Assembly: GCA_944360115.1 (NCBI GenBank)
Contig: CALVTH010000012.1
Location: forward strand, 1 to 41,669
From: an uncultured Clostridia bacterium
GTDB lineage: Bacteria > Bacillota > Clostridia > Christensenellales > CAG-917
Length of the DNA stretch: 41,669 nt
Direction of reading: 5' to 3'
This document shows positions 1 to 7,885 of this stretch, piece after piece. Positions within the stretch are counted from its first letter, which is position 1; each line of letters begins with the position of its first letter. Under the pieces are notes generated by a model. That model had not been told where the DNA came from, made no database searches, and was given only the letters and a program-made list of their open reading frames with translations. The position numbers and the translations under genes were made by a program.

Positions 1-1770
1 CGCCTGTACTTCGAAATAGGCGAATGAATACGGTCCCAAGGCAAATACCGCCGTGCCATCCGTAATGGTTGCATTGAGCGGCTTTCCGTCGGCAGAGCAT
101 TCCCAAACAGTACCCGATACGACAGTTCCGTTCGGAATATCCGCGCCGCTGATGTTTGTCACGATATTTTTACCCGTGTCGGCGCAGTTGGAAACAAGCA
201 TCCCGGTTGTTCCGTCTGATATATCGGTGACCGCGATCGCCCACAATCCATGCTCGGACGTAGTGACGCTGAGTTGCATCGGGGAAGTCATCGAATAGAG
301 TCGATCATATGCGCTCATCGCATACATACCTGACAGCGGTTGTAATGGTTCGTCTTTGTATTCTTCGAGCAGCTTGCGCATAAAAGAATTCAATGCCTCC
401 GCGCCGCCTGCCATATACGCTTCGATCAATTCGGAAAGACTTTCGTTGCCGATATCGAAGTACGGTTTGTAGTAAAGGCCGCACCACATACCGGTCATCT
501 GCGAATCGTAGTACAAAGCGGCGTCGACAGCCGAATTTTGGAGAGCGATCAGCGAGGCGGCAACATACGCCCCAGATTTGTTCGAAGAAATAATGCGGTA
601 GCTGTCAGCGAGAGATCCTTCGTCCCATCCCGATACGAAATTCCATTCGTCAAGTATGAGCAACGCATCTGAATAGCCGTGTTCCGCGAGCATATTTTTA
701 AAAACGGAATACTGATCGGAGTTGTATTGTTCAGGATCGCTACGATAGGCATGAACGGACAGAAAATCCAGAGGACAGCCCTTGACGGCTTTAAGAAAAG
801 CCCCGATGGTTTCGGTAGTACTTGTCGCAAGCGCCGGTCCTCCGATTTTGACTTGCTCCCCGAATTCTTTCCGGATAGCCTGCGCAGTTACGCGATATAA
901 TTCGTAATACTGTTCGGGAGTGCCGTTCCACATTGCCGGTTGATCGGGTTCGTTCCAGATCTCGTAAAATCGAATGCCATAGTCGTAAAAGTAGTGACGC
1001 ACGACTTCCGTGCAGATATTTGCCCACTTGACAATGTCTTCCGGGACTACGGTATAACCGCCTGAGCCCGTATGGTCTATGCTTTCTCCCAAACGGTAAA
1101 TGATCTCGGCATCCGGTACGGCGGTAAGTATCGATCGCACATATTCGTCCGTCTTATCGAAGTCGTAATTGGTTATGTCCTTTTCATCGGCGGAAAAGTC
1201 GGGGAAGACGCAGTGTATGTCGACATAGCCGTCTCTTCCGAACGGATATTCCGTGTCGTGCAAACGTACGAAAGGAGTTCCCATATTCGCAAAATATTCC
1301 GAAGCGTCGATATACGGCTCATCGAATATTCCGATACCGTTTACAGGACCGTTATTGATACCGTGAACAGGCTTCATTTTATCGGCAACGACAACGGATC
1401 CGTCGATCGCGATCGATGCGGACATATAACCGTTGTCGGCTTCGGAGATAGGTATGCGTCGCGCATAGAATGCCGTGTCGCCGTCGATCAGTGCGGGGAA
1501 GGTCGTTTTTTGTCCGGTGTAGTCAGCGTCGGAGTACCAACCGTCAAATACCATGCCCGCGACCGTAGGTACATCGGGACAGCTCACGGTGCCGTTTTCG
1601 ACTTTAACGGCACGATAAAGCGTGCCGTCTACATAAAACCACGCAGTACCGTCGCTGCGCCCGGGCGAAACAACAATTACGGAAACCGCTATGGCACCTC
1701 CCAGTAATATGGTCAATACGATTACAGCGACAGATAATGCGGCTATGACTTTTTTAGCGGTATCTTTCAT
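1..1770 (-). CDS. Membrane-anchored GH39-like glycoside hydrolase, C-terminus beyond the window
   Basis: The frame is open for 590 codons from the ATG at 1770 to the left edge, so the C-terminus is missing. A GGAGG site lies 5 nt before the ATG. Residues 8-36 form a hydrophobic signal anchor. Residues about 45-105 look like an InlB B-repeat (FDGWYSD, then TAFYARR). Residues from about 135 form a clan GH-A barrel: EIWNEPD at 270-276 gives the likely acid/base E274, and LDEWN at 373-377 gives the likely nucleophile E375, the arrangement seen in GH39 beta-xylosidases. Known of the family: retaining hydrolysis of beta-xylosides or related glycans. Inferred: it acts outside the cell, tethered to the membrane or wall. 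The substrate cannot be told. Its codon use is more AT-tolerant than that of its neighbours, which may reflect transfer. GH51 or GH30 are possible alternatives. Confidence 0.8.
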   Translation of the reverse strand, partial: MKDTAKKVIAALSVAVIVLTILLGGAIAVSVIVVSPGRSDGTAWFYVDGTLYRAVKVENGTVSCPDVPTVAGMVFDGWYSDADYTGQKTTFPALIDGDTAFYARRIPISEADNGYMSASIAIDGSVVVADKMKPVHGINNGPVNGIGIFDEPYIDASEYFANMGTPFVRLHDTEYPFGRDGYVDIHCVFPDFSADEKDITNYDFDKTDEYVRSILTAVPDAEIIYRLGESIDHTGSGGYTVVPEDIVKWANICTEVVRHYFYDYGIRFYEIWNEPDQPAMWNGTPEQYYELYRVTAQAIRKEFGEQVKIGGPALATSTTETIGAFLKAVKGCPLDFLSVHAYRSDPEQYNSDQYSVFKNMLAEHGYSDALLILDEWNFVSGWDEGSLADSYRIISSNKSGAYVAASLIALQNSAVDAALYYDSQMTGMWCGLYYKPYFDIGNESLSELIEAYMAGGAEALNSFMRKLLEEYKDEPLQPLSGMYAMSAYDRLYSMTSPMQLSVTTSEHGLWAIAVTDISDGTTGMLVSNCADTGKNIVTNISGADIPNGTVVSGTVWECSADGKPLNATITDGTAVFALGPYSFAYFEVQA

Positions 1771-1786
1771 TGACGCCTCCGTAAAA

Positions 1787-1815
1787 AGTATATCATATGA
1801 TCGCGTTAACATCAA
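1787..1815 (-). promoter_or_regulatory. Promoter of the GH39-like gene
   Basis: Read on the minus strand, TTGATG (1810-1815), 17 bp, then TATACT (1787-1792), 17 nt before the start codon. The spacer holds the 10-bp palindrome ATCATATGAT (1792-1801), which could be an operator. Confidence 0.55.
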
Positions 1816-2095
1816 GATTGCTCTACTTACAATAGCTTTCAGGCAATAAAAGACCGTGAGCCGAAAAACAGCTTCGGGAGCCCTTTACTATATCTGCGCT
1901 TGTCAGAAAAACTTTTATCCGCAATAAGCACGAGCAGGTGAGTTCAAAAACAAAAACTCTGCCGTAATGCAAAGGTCATGATATTGCTTGGATAAGGGGT
2001 CGTTGCCGTGCTGCTTTGATTTGTATGCTTATAAAAAAGTTTTTTGAATACGTCGAAAACTGTCGTGTTTGCGTGCTAAAACTTTTACAAATAGG

Positions 2096-2127
2096 AAGCG
2101 TATGGGTTATCTGAACTCATACGCTTA
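2096..2127. terminator. Hairpin, possible terminator
   Basis: Arms AAGCGTATGGGTT and AACTCATACGCTT pair over 13 bp with one G-U, and ATTTTCT follows on the plus strand. No plus-strand gene lies upstream, so it could end a small RNA or be a relic. Confidence 0.4.
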
Positions 2128-2225
2128 TTTTCTGCCGCTAATACCATTATTTAATGAGTGTCCATAAAATTGTGTCGCAACCGAAATATGCGTCGGGTGC
2201 GTCGTCCGCTTGCGGAAACAAAACT

Positions 2226-2251
2226 AAACCCCGTCCGCGGGGACGGGGTTT
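2226..2251 (-). terminator. Terminator of the HdeD-like gene
   Basis: Perfect 11-bp stem, AAACCCCGTCC with GGACGGGGTTT around a 4-nt loop, 23 bp beyond the stop codon of the minus-strand gene and followed on that strand by a T-rich run. Confidence 0.8.
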
Positions 2252-2273
2252 CGGTTTGCAGTTTGTCGTTGGA

Positions 2274-2789
2274 TCAGTCCTTTCTCTTGACGGCGTAGAA
2301 CAGTCTGCGGACGATGAGCACCACGCCGACGGCAATGCTGATTGCGCCGAGTGCGATGAAGATTTCCGCCGTGGACTCGAAGTAAGCCGCTATGAACAGC
2401 GCGCCCACGGTGAGGGCAAACAGGCATATCAGAATGACGAACACGCCGTAGACGCCCTTGATCGATTTGATGTTGACGAACAGTATGAACAGTCCGAACA
2501 ATATCGCCGCAACTCCGAGCATTATGAGAGTGGCATCGGGTTGCACGCAGGCGAGCACGATGAGCACGATACCTATCGCCGCTTCGATTGCGCCGACGAT
2601 GAAGTTCTTGTTGATGAGTTCCAGCAGACCGAGGACGGTAAGCACGGTGCCGATGGCGAGCATGGAAAGCACGATGGTGATTGCCGACTGAGAGTAGCAG
2701 AACAGCACGCCCACCACGCAGAATGCTATTGCCGCCAGCACATAATCGCTTTTGGCGTTGACGGTTGTGGATTTGGTTTTAGCGCTCAT
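2274..2789 (-). CDS. HdeD-like (DUF308) six-helix membrane protein
   Basis: 171 residues, almost all in hydrophobic segments. I count six likely transmembrane helices at about 16-35, 38-57, 65-83, 87-107, 117-135 and 140-160, with a basic C-terminal tail (RRLFYAVKRKD). Length and the short-loop three-plus-three helix pattern match the HdeD/DUF308 family. In enterobacteria HdeD is tied to acid resistance; no biochemical activity is known for most members, so no function is assigned. The start is set by an AGAGGTG site before the ATG. It has its own promoter (2828-2856) and terminator (2226-2251), so it appears to be a single-gene unit downstream of the ABC genes. Confidence 0.7.
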   Translation of the reverse strand: MSAKTKSTTVNAKSDYVLAAIAFCVVGVLFCYSQSAITIVLSMLAIGTVLTVLGLLELINKNFIVGAIEAAIGIVLIVLACVQPDATLIMLGVAAILFGLFILFVNIKSIKGVYGVFVILICLFALTVGALFIAAYFESTAEIFIALGAISIAVGVVLIVRRLFYAVKRKD

Positions 2790-2827
2790 AAAAACACCTC
2801 TTATAAAGTTTGTTTTTGTTCAGCAAT

Positions 2828-2856
2828 ATTATACGCTCCGTTTTTTGCAAAAACAA
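2828..2856 (-). promoter_or_regulatory. Promoter of the HdeD-like gene
   Basis: On the minus strand, TTGTTT (2851-2856), 17 bp, TATAAT (2828-2833). It lies between the permease stop and the start codon at 2789. Confidence 0.65.
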
Positions 2857-2865
2857 GAGCCGCCG

Positions 2866-5373
2866 TCAATTTGTTGCCGCCTTTCTTCTGCGCGTCCGCG
2901 CGGCGTTGCGTTTGCGTCGGACGGCGGCGAGAGCGAGGGGAGCGAGGTTGAATGTCGTCTGGCACAGCAACACGAGGGCGCAGGCGGCGAGCGCCACGGG
3001 CACAAGGGAGACTGCGGAGACATAGCCCGCGACATATTTGCCCAGCACGCGCGAGAAGGGTTCCAGGACTGAGGTTATCGCAAGCGCGTACACCGTGCCC
3101 GCCACGCCGCCGAGCAATATCGACGACAGCGCTTCGGCAAGGTGGAAGCGCGCGCTGTCCGAGGGCGCAAAGCCCGCAAGACGGAACAGTTCGCGTTCGC
3201 GTTTTCTCTCGGAGGACGAAACGGCGATGAGGTTTACCAGCCCCATTGCGGCGGCGACATAGATTATTGCTCCGAAAGACGACAGCAATCCGTCCATCGA
3301 GAAAGTGGTGGATTCCATATTGTAATTGTCGCCGTCGAAGACAAGCACGGTGTTGCCGTCGGCGTACTGCGCGAAATCTGCCGTCGTCGCGCCCGCCGCG
3401 TCTATGTAGACGATGGGCGCCTGCGGCGAGAATGTGTTGCACACATCGAAGCGCGTGTAGATGTACATATCGAAGTTGGACGCCGTATAGTCTATGCCCA
3501 CCACCGTCAACTCCCGCGGACTTATGTAGGCGTTGGCGAGAATGTAGGTGTCGCCTACGGAAAGCCCCAGCTCGTCGGCGATGTAGTAGCTGATTACCAC
3601 GGGGAAATCCTTGCTTTCGTCGTCGAAGCGCCGCACGGTGTCGTCGTCCGTGCCTTTACAGAATCTCCGCAGGTCGTCGCCGTTGCGCAGTCCTATAATC
3701 AGGGTGGAGTGGAAATTGGTGTCGGGGTGGTCGTCGATGAAACGGATTATCTTTTTTGTGGTGACATACACGGCGTCCACGCCGTCCATTGCGGAATACT
3801 TTACGAACGCTTCGTCCGCGTCGGCTTTCGTCTGTATGTTGTCGTCCACCACGACGATGTCGAACCCGAAGCGTTTTTGCGCGGGCGACGAGAGAACCTT
3901 GACGACATCAATCAGCATACTTGCCGTGAAAACGAAGGAAATGAGCAGGGCGAGGGCGGTCGCCGTGCGCGCCGCGAACGGCGCCGCCGTGGCGTTCTGC
4001 GCGGCGATGTAGGATGTGCCCGTACCGCGTATTTTGCCGTGCAGGAAGCAAAGGAAACGCACGGCGTAGGGCATGACCGTGGCGGTGAAGAGGCAGGCGC
4101 AGCACAAAAAGAGCACCATGAACGCATAGATTTCTTCGCCGTCGGAGAAGACGGGCGCGACGCCGAACGCCACCGTCGCCGCGGCAAAAACGGCGGGGAC
4201 GGCGGGGTGCGCCGCCCTCACGGGCTTGTCCTTTTCGGTGAGCAGACGCGCCGCCGACCGCGAAGCGAAAGAGGCGGACGCGGCGGCGGCAGTCGAAATG
4301 CCGACCGCAAAGGCGAGCAGGAACGCCACGGCGTATGTCCACGGTTCGGCGTCGAAAGAAAACGCGCCGGCAATGCGGAAGCCCGAGGTCAGACGGTCTA
4401 TCAGCAATTTGCCGAAGCCCAGCCCGACCAGCCCGCCGACGAGAGTGTAAACCGTCGTTTCGCCGAGCAGTATCGCCATACATTGCGCGGGCGTTGCGCC
4501 CGCCGCCTTGAAACGCACCAGTTCCTCGGAGCGCGCCCGCACGACGGAGGTGCACGACAGGCGCAGGAGCACGACCATGGTTACGATGATGAGTATGCCC
4601 GCCACAAGCACCGCCGGCATATTTTCCGCGGTGCGCGCCTCGGCGAAGTCCTCGGCGTACGAGCCGACATCGTCGTGTTCGCTCACCCTGAATCCCGCCG
4701 CGGCGATTTCGTCCGCCGTGCGCAAAGCGGTGTCGCGGTCCACGGGTGTGGTCACGCGCACGCTGAAAGTGGGCGCGAGGACGGTGTCGAGTTCCCGCTG
4801 GACGGCGAGTTTGGGGTAGGGATGCGAGAAATAATGTCCGTTGTCGGGCATAACGGCGGAGACCACCGCGTTGCCGACGGGCACGACGGAGAATGTGTCG
4901 CCGAGCGACAAGCCTGATTTTTCCGTGAAAAATTCGGACACGCACACGGGCGCGTAGCCCTCCGGCAATTCCTCCTCGGGCAAAGCGGCGCAGGGCACGG
5001 CGTCGTTGAGCGAATTGAACCTGTCGAGGTCGTCGGCGATGTAGATTTCGCACATAAGGTTGAACGACTCCGTCTTTGCCGCCACTTCGCCGTAGTCGAT
5101 TACGGCGCACCATTCATCGCCGAAAGCGCGGTCCAGAACGGGGAAAATGTCGTGATAATCCTTTGTGCCGTCTCCGATGACGACCTCGAAATAATATTGG
5201 GCGCTGCCGTAGGCCCTGCCGCTTATCAGCACATAGCAGTCGAAGAAAATGTCGGGCATTGCCAGCATAAGCACGATACACGCCGCCGTAATGACGACCG
5301 ACACGACGATAATCGCGGTCTGGACGGGGCGTTTGCCCATGCTTTTCAGAGTGTGCATGAGAATGACGGACAT
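2866..5373 (-). CDS. ABC transporter permease, FtsX/MacB type, two FtsX modules
   Basis: 835 residues. Membrane segments: one near the N-terminus (about 15-38), a cluster of six in the middle (about 255-470) and three near the C-terminus, with two large outward-facing domains between them (about 40-250 and 490-690). This is the 10-helix, double-FtsX plan of MacB-like and BceB/YtrF-like permeases, which work as mechanotransmitters or exporters of lipoproteins, peptides or antibiotics rather than as importers. The ATG at 5373 has a GAGGCG site and lies 9 bp after the ATPase stop, so the two are co-transcribed and should form one complex. The substrate is not evident, and no two-component system sits next to it as it would for a Bce-type detoxifier. 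Confidence 0.85.
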   Translation of the reverse strand: MSVILMHTLKSMGKRPVQTAIIVVSVVITAACIVLMLAMPDIFFDCYVLISGRAYGSAQYYFEVVIGDGTKDYHDIFPVLDRAFGDEWCAVIDYGEVAAKTESFNLMCEIYIADDLDRFNSLNDAVPCAALPEEELPEGYAPVCVSEFFTEKSGLSLGDTFSVVPVGNAVVSAVMPDNGHYFSHPYPKLAVQRELDTVLAPTFSVRVTTPVDRDTALRTADEIAAAGFRVSEHDDVGSYAEDFAEARTAENMPAVLVAGILIIVTMVVLLRLSCTSVVRARSEELVRFKAAGATPAQCMAILLGETTVYTLVGGLVGLGFGKLLIDRLTSGFRIAGAFSFDAEPWTYAVAFLLAFAVGISTAAAASASFASRSAARLLTEKDKPVRAAHPAVPAVFAAATVAFGVAPVFSDGEEIYAFMVLFLCCACLFTATVMPYAVRFLCFLHGKIRGTGTSYIAAQNATAAPFAARTATALALLISFVFTASMLIDVVKVLSSPAQKRFGFDIVVVDDNIQTKADADEAFVKYSAMDGVDAVYVTTKKIIRFIDDHPDTNFHSTLIIGLRNGDDLRRFCKGTDDDTVRRFDDESKDFPVVISYYIADELGLSVGDTYILANAYISPRELTVVGIDYTASNFDMYIYTRFDVCNTFSPQAPIVYIDAAGATTADFAQYADGNTVLVFDGDNYNMESTTFSMDGLLSSFGAIIYVAAAMGLVNLIAVSSSERKRERELFRLAGFAPSDSARFHLAEALSSILLGGVAGTVYALAITSVLEPFSRVLGKYVAGYVSAVSLVPVALAACALVLLCQTTFNLAPLALAAVRRKRNAARTRRRKAATN

Positions 5374-5382
5374 CGCGCGCCT

Positions 5383-6126
5383 CTAGGGATTGACCGCACC
5401 TGCGGCGGAAGCCGCCGCGTCGTCGGCGGGCAACGGGTCACCCGCGGGGTGTTCCGTCTTTTCGTCCGCGACGATTCTGCCGTCGGATATTCTTATGATA
5501 CGCCCGCCGTAAAGGGCGTTGCTTTCGCTGTGAGTAACCTGAATAATCGTGGTGCCGAATTCGGAATTGACCGTCGAAAGCAGTCGCATAACCTCTTCTG
5601 CGTTCCTGCTGTCGAGGTTGCCCGTCGGTTCGTCGAGGAAAATTATTTCGGGCTTGAAAATGAGCGCGCGGGCGATTGCGGCGCGCTGTTGCTCGCCGCC
5701 CGACATCTGCGAGGGGAGAGCGTGGCGGCGGTCGGCGATGCCCATGAAATCCAACAGCCCGTCAAGACGCGAAAGGACGGACTTTCTGGTCTTGCCCGCA
5801 AGGTACACGGGCACGAGAATGTTCTGTTCGGCTGTGAGATACGGGGCGAGGTTGAAGAACTGGAACACGAATCCGAGCTTTGTTCGGCGCAGTACGGCGA
5901 GTTGCTTCTCCTTCATGCGCGTGATGTCCGCGCCGTCCAGGAGCACGCTGCCTTCGGTGGGGCGTTCTATGCCGCCGAGAATGGAAAGCAGGGTGGTTTT
6001 GCCGCTGCCCGACGCTCCGAGCACGGACACGAATTCGCCGCGCTCTACGGACAAATCCACGCCGTCCAGAACCTTGACGGCGCCGTTGTAGGTGTGTCCG
6101 ACACCCCGTGCTTCTATAAGTGCCAT
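5383..6126 (-). CDS. ABC transporter ATP-binding protein, LolD/MacB family
   Basis: 247 residues from the ATG at 6126. Walker A GASGSGKT is at 37-44, the Q-loop near Q89, the signature SGGEQQ at 142-147, Walker B IIFLDE at 161-166 and the H-loop histidine at 199. The sequence is typical of LolD/MacB/BceA-type ATPases that pair with FtsX-fold permeases. An in-frame TTG at 6144 would add six residues, but the ribosome site GGGAGGGGG lies between it and the ATG, so the ATG is chosen. The last 35 residues are a low-complexity acidic, Ala/Pro-rich tail beyond the normal domain end. It energises the permease encoded just downstream. Confidence 0.92.
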   Translation of the reverse strand: MALIEARGVGHTYNGAVKVLDGVDLSVERGEFVSVLGASGSGKTTLLSILGGIERPTEGSVLLDGADITRMKEKQLAVLRRTKLGFVFQFFNLAPYLTAEQNILVPVYLAGKTRKSVLSRLDGLLDFMGIADRRHALPSQMSGGEQQRAAIARALIFKPEIIFLDEPTGNLDSRNAEEVMRLLSTVNSEFGTTIIQVTHSESNALYGGRIIRISDGRIVADEKTEHPAGDPLPADDAAASAAGAVNP

Positions 6127-6151
6127 TTCCCCCTCCCTTATCAAAAAGCGT

Positions 6152-6180
6152 ACTTTATCATCCGCAAAACGGATTGAAAA
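6152..6180 (-). promoter_or_regulatory. Possible promoter of the ABC operon
   Basis: On the minus strand, TTTTCA (6175-6180), 17 bp, TAAAGT (6152-6157) preceded by TGA, an extended -10. Each hexamer matches consensus only 4 of 6, so this is tentative. Confidence 0.35.
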
Positions 6181-6220
6181 GCGCGCATTGTGTCAATGTC
6201 CATGAGCGCGTCGCGCTCTT

Positions 6221-7780
6221 TCAGTCGGTGACCGAACGGATGAAACGCTCGAAGGCGTTCTGTCCGTCCTCGGTGTTTTTGAACACCGCGGTGGTGTCGA
6301 GGATTTTCTCGCAGGCTTCGTTGATATAGTCGGTGATGACATCGGCGGCTTTGTCCTCGGAGAGGGAAGTGCCGTTGTCGGAGGCCAGTTGCGCAATCAT
6401 GCCGAGATGTTTGTGCAGGGGGTGCGATTCGTCGGCGAGAGCCTTGAAGTCGAGGGGCGTCTTGCCCGTCAGCAGGTCTTTTATGCCTTCACATTCGCGT
6501 TGCAGTCTGCCGGGCAGTATGAACAGCCCCTGCACCTCGATTATGCCGATTGCCTCCTGCTTGATGTTGTGCAGTTCCTTGGCGGGGTGGAATATGCCGA
6601 AGGGGTGGTCGGCGTCCGTGCGGTTGTTGCGCAGGATGAGGTCTATGCGGTACAGACCGTCGTCGTTTATGCACGCAATCGGGGTGACGGCGTTGTGCGG
6701 AGTGACCGTGCCGTTGTCCTCGGTCTCGGCAAGTATGCCCACGCTGTCGTCGGAGTATTTCTCCCACGCGGCGCGGAAGCGTTCGGCGGCTTCGAGAAGT
6801 TGCGCGCGGTTTTTGCTTTCGAGACGGACGACGGAGTTGTACCAGTCGGCAATCGACACATTGACATCGGCGAAGTTGCGCATGAGGAAATGTTTGCGCG
6901 CGCCGCTTCTGAATATGGGCAACACCTTTTTGCCGCCCTGATAGTGGTCGTGGGCGAGAATGGAGCCGCCGACTATGGGCAGGGCGGCGTTGGAGCCGAT
7001 GAAATAGTCGGGGAAGAGGTCGACGAAGTCGAGCATACGGCGGAAGGTCGCCGCGCTGACGCACATCGGACGGTGCACCTGCGATATTGCGATGATGTGT
7101 TCCTCGAAATAGACATAGGGGGAGAACTGCATAAACCAGTTTTCGCCGTCGAGTTCAAAGGGGATTGTGCGCAGGGTCTGGCGGGCGGGGTGCGCGGCGT
7201 TGCCGGCAAAGCCCACATTCTCGGCGCACAGCAGACATTTGGGATAGCCCGTCTTTGCTTCCTTTGCGCGGCGCACTTCCTCGGGAGTCTTTTCGGGTTT
7301 GGCGAGGTTTATGGTGACGACGATGTCGCCGCGGGGATTCTCGTAGACCCACTTGATGTTTTTGTCGATGTCGGGACGGCGGATGTATCCGCAGTTCTCG
7401 GACAGTTTGCCCAGCCATTTCGCCGCTTCCATGGAGCCTTCGTATGCGGCGATGTTGTCGAATTTCTCGATGACGACGGAGGGCATGGGCGTCAGCAATC
7501 CCATGATCTTCGTCTCGAAAAGCAGCCTGTCGTTCTCGTCGCACAGCTTCTTGCGCACGGCGTACTCCGAGAGCGCGGCGAGCGGCTTATAGAAATCCTT
7601 GTCCGTCTCGTCGGGAGAGGGACGGACTTCGGCGGGTTCGGTCAGACCGAGAAGGTCGAGGAGAGCGTTTTCGACATATACGCTGTCGGCGCAGTCGAGC
7701 TCGAGATATTTTTCGGCATAGGACACGAGAATGGCGACATTGTTCCTGGCAATTTCCTCATAGGATTTGCGCGCAGACAT
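6221..7780 (-). CDS. galT: UDP-glucose--hexose-1-phosphate uridylyltransferase, class II
   Basis: 519 residues. It transfers UMP from UDP-glucose to galactose-1-phosphate in the Leloir pathway in the cytoplasm. The motif GGSILAHDHYQGG carries H277-D-H279, which replaces the H-P-H of class I enzymes; the second histidine should form the uridylyl intermediate. Length and the extended N-terminal helical region fit the Firmicutes class II family. I chose the ATG at 7780 because GGAGG stands before it; the frame stays open for 35 further codons upstream, but these are not family-like. It is divergent from galK, with promoters facing each other. No galE is seen in this window. Confidence 0.93.
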   Translation of the reverse strand: MSARKSYEEIARNNVAILVSYAEKYLELDCADSVYVENALLDLLGLTEPAEVRPSPDETDKDFYKPLAALSEYAVRKKLCDENDRLLFETKIMGLLTPMPSVVIEKFDNIAAYEGSMEAAKWLGKLSENCGYIRRPDIDKNIKWVYENPRGDIVVTINLAKPEKTPEEVRRAKEAKTGYPKCLLCAENVGFAGNAAHPARQTLRTIPFELDGENWFMQFSPYVYFEEHIIAISQVHRPMCVSAATFRRMLDFVDLFPDYFIGSNAALPIVGGSILAHDHYQGGKKVLPIFRSGARKHFLMRNFADVNVSIADWYNSVVRLESKNRAQLLEAAERFRAAWEKYSDDSVGILAETEDNGTVTPHNAVTPIACINDDGLYRIDLILRNNRTDADHPFGIFHPAKELHNIKQEAIGIIEVQGLFILPGRLQRECEGIKDLLTGKTPLDFKALADESHPLHKHLGMIAQLASDNGTSLSEDKAADVITDYINEACEKILDTTAVFKNTEDGQNAFERFIRSVTD

Positions 7781-7811
7781 AAAAGGGAACCTCCGAGCAA
7801 CCGCATTTTTC

Positions 7812-7840
7812 TTGCAAACGCAAGGGCGCTGTGGTATCAT
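7812..7840 (+). promoter_or_regulatory. Promoter of galK-lgt-pncB
   Basis: TTGCAA (7812-7817), 17 bp, TATCAT (7835-7840). The expected transcription start is near 7847, about 30 nt before the galK ATG. Confidence 0.6.
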
Positions 7841-7856
7841 CAAAAATGTATCTTTA

Positions 7857-7885
7857 ATTATATACGGAGATTGCGGCAATGGCAA
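7857..7885 (-). promoter_or_regulatory. Promoter of galT, facing the galK promoter
   Basis: On the minus strand, TTGCCA (7880-7885), 17 bp, TATAAT (7857-7862). The -35 overlaps the first codons of galK, and the expected start near 7850 falls within a few bases of the galK start. Confidence 0.55.

Larger units (their letters stand above)
1771..2273. other. Gene-free AT-rich stretch
   Basis: Between the GH39-like gene and the HdeD-like gene. I see no convincing ORF. It holds the GH promoter, a 13-bp-arm hairpin at 2096-2127, a short IS-end-like sequence at 2156-2176 and the terminator at 2226-2251. Base composition is much poorer in GC than the window to its right, and the change falls near 2200. 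Confidence 0.6.

Noticed and set aside
6204-6218. GAGCGC/GCGCTC hairpin as galT terminator
   Set aside because: Short stem and no T tract on the minus strand.
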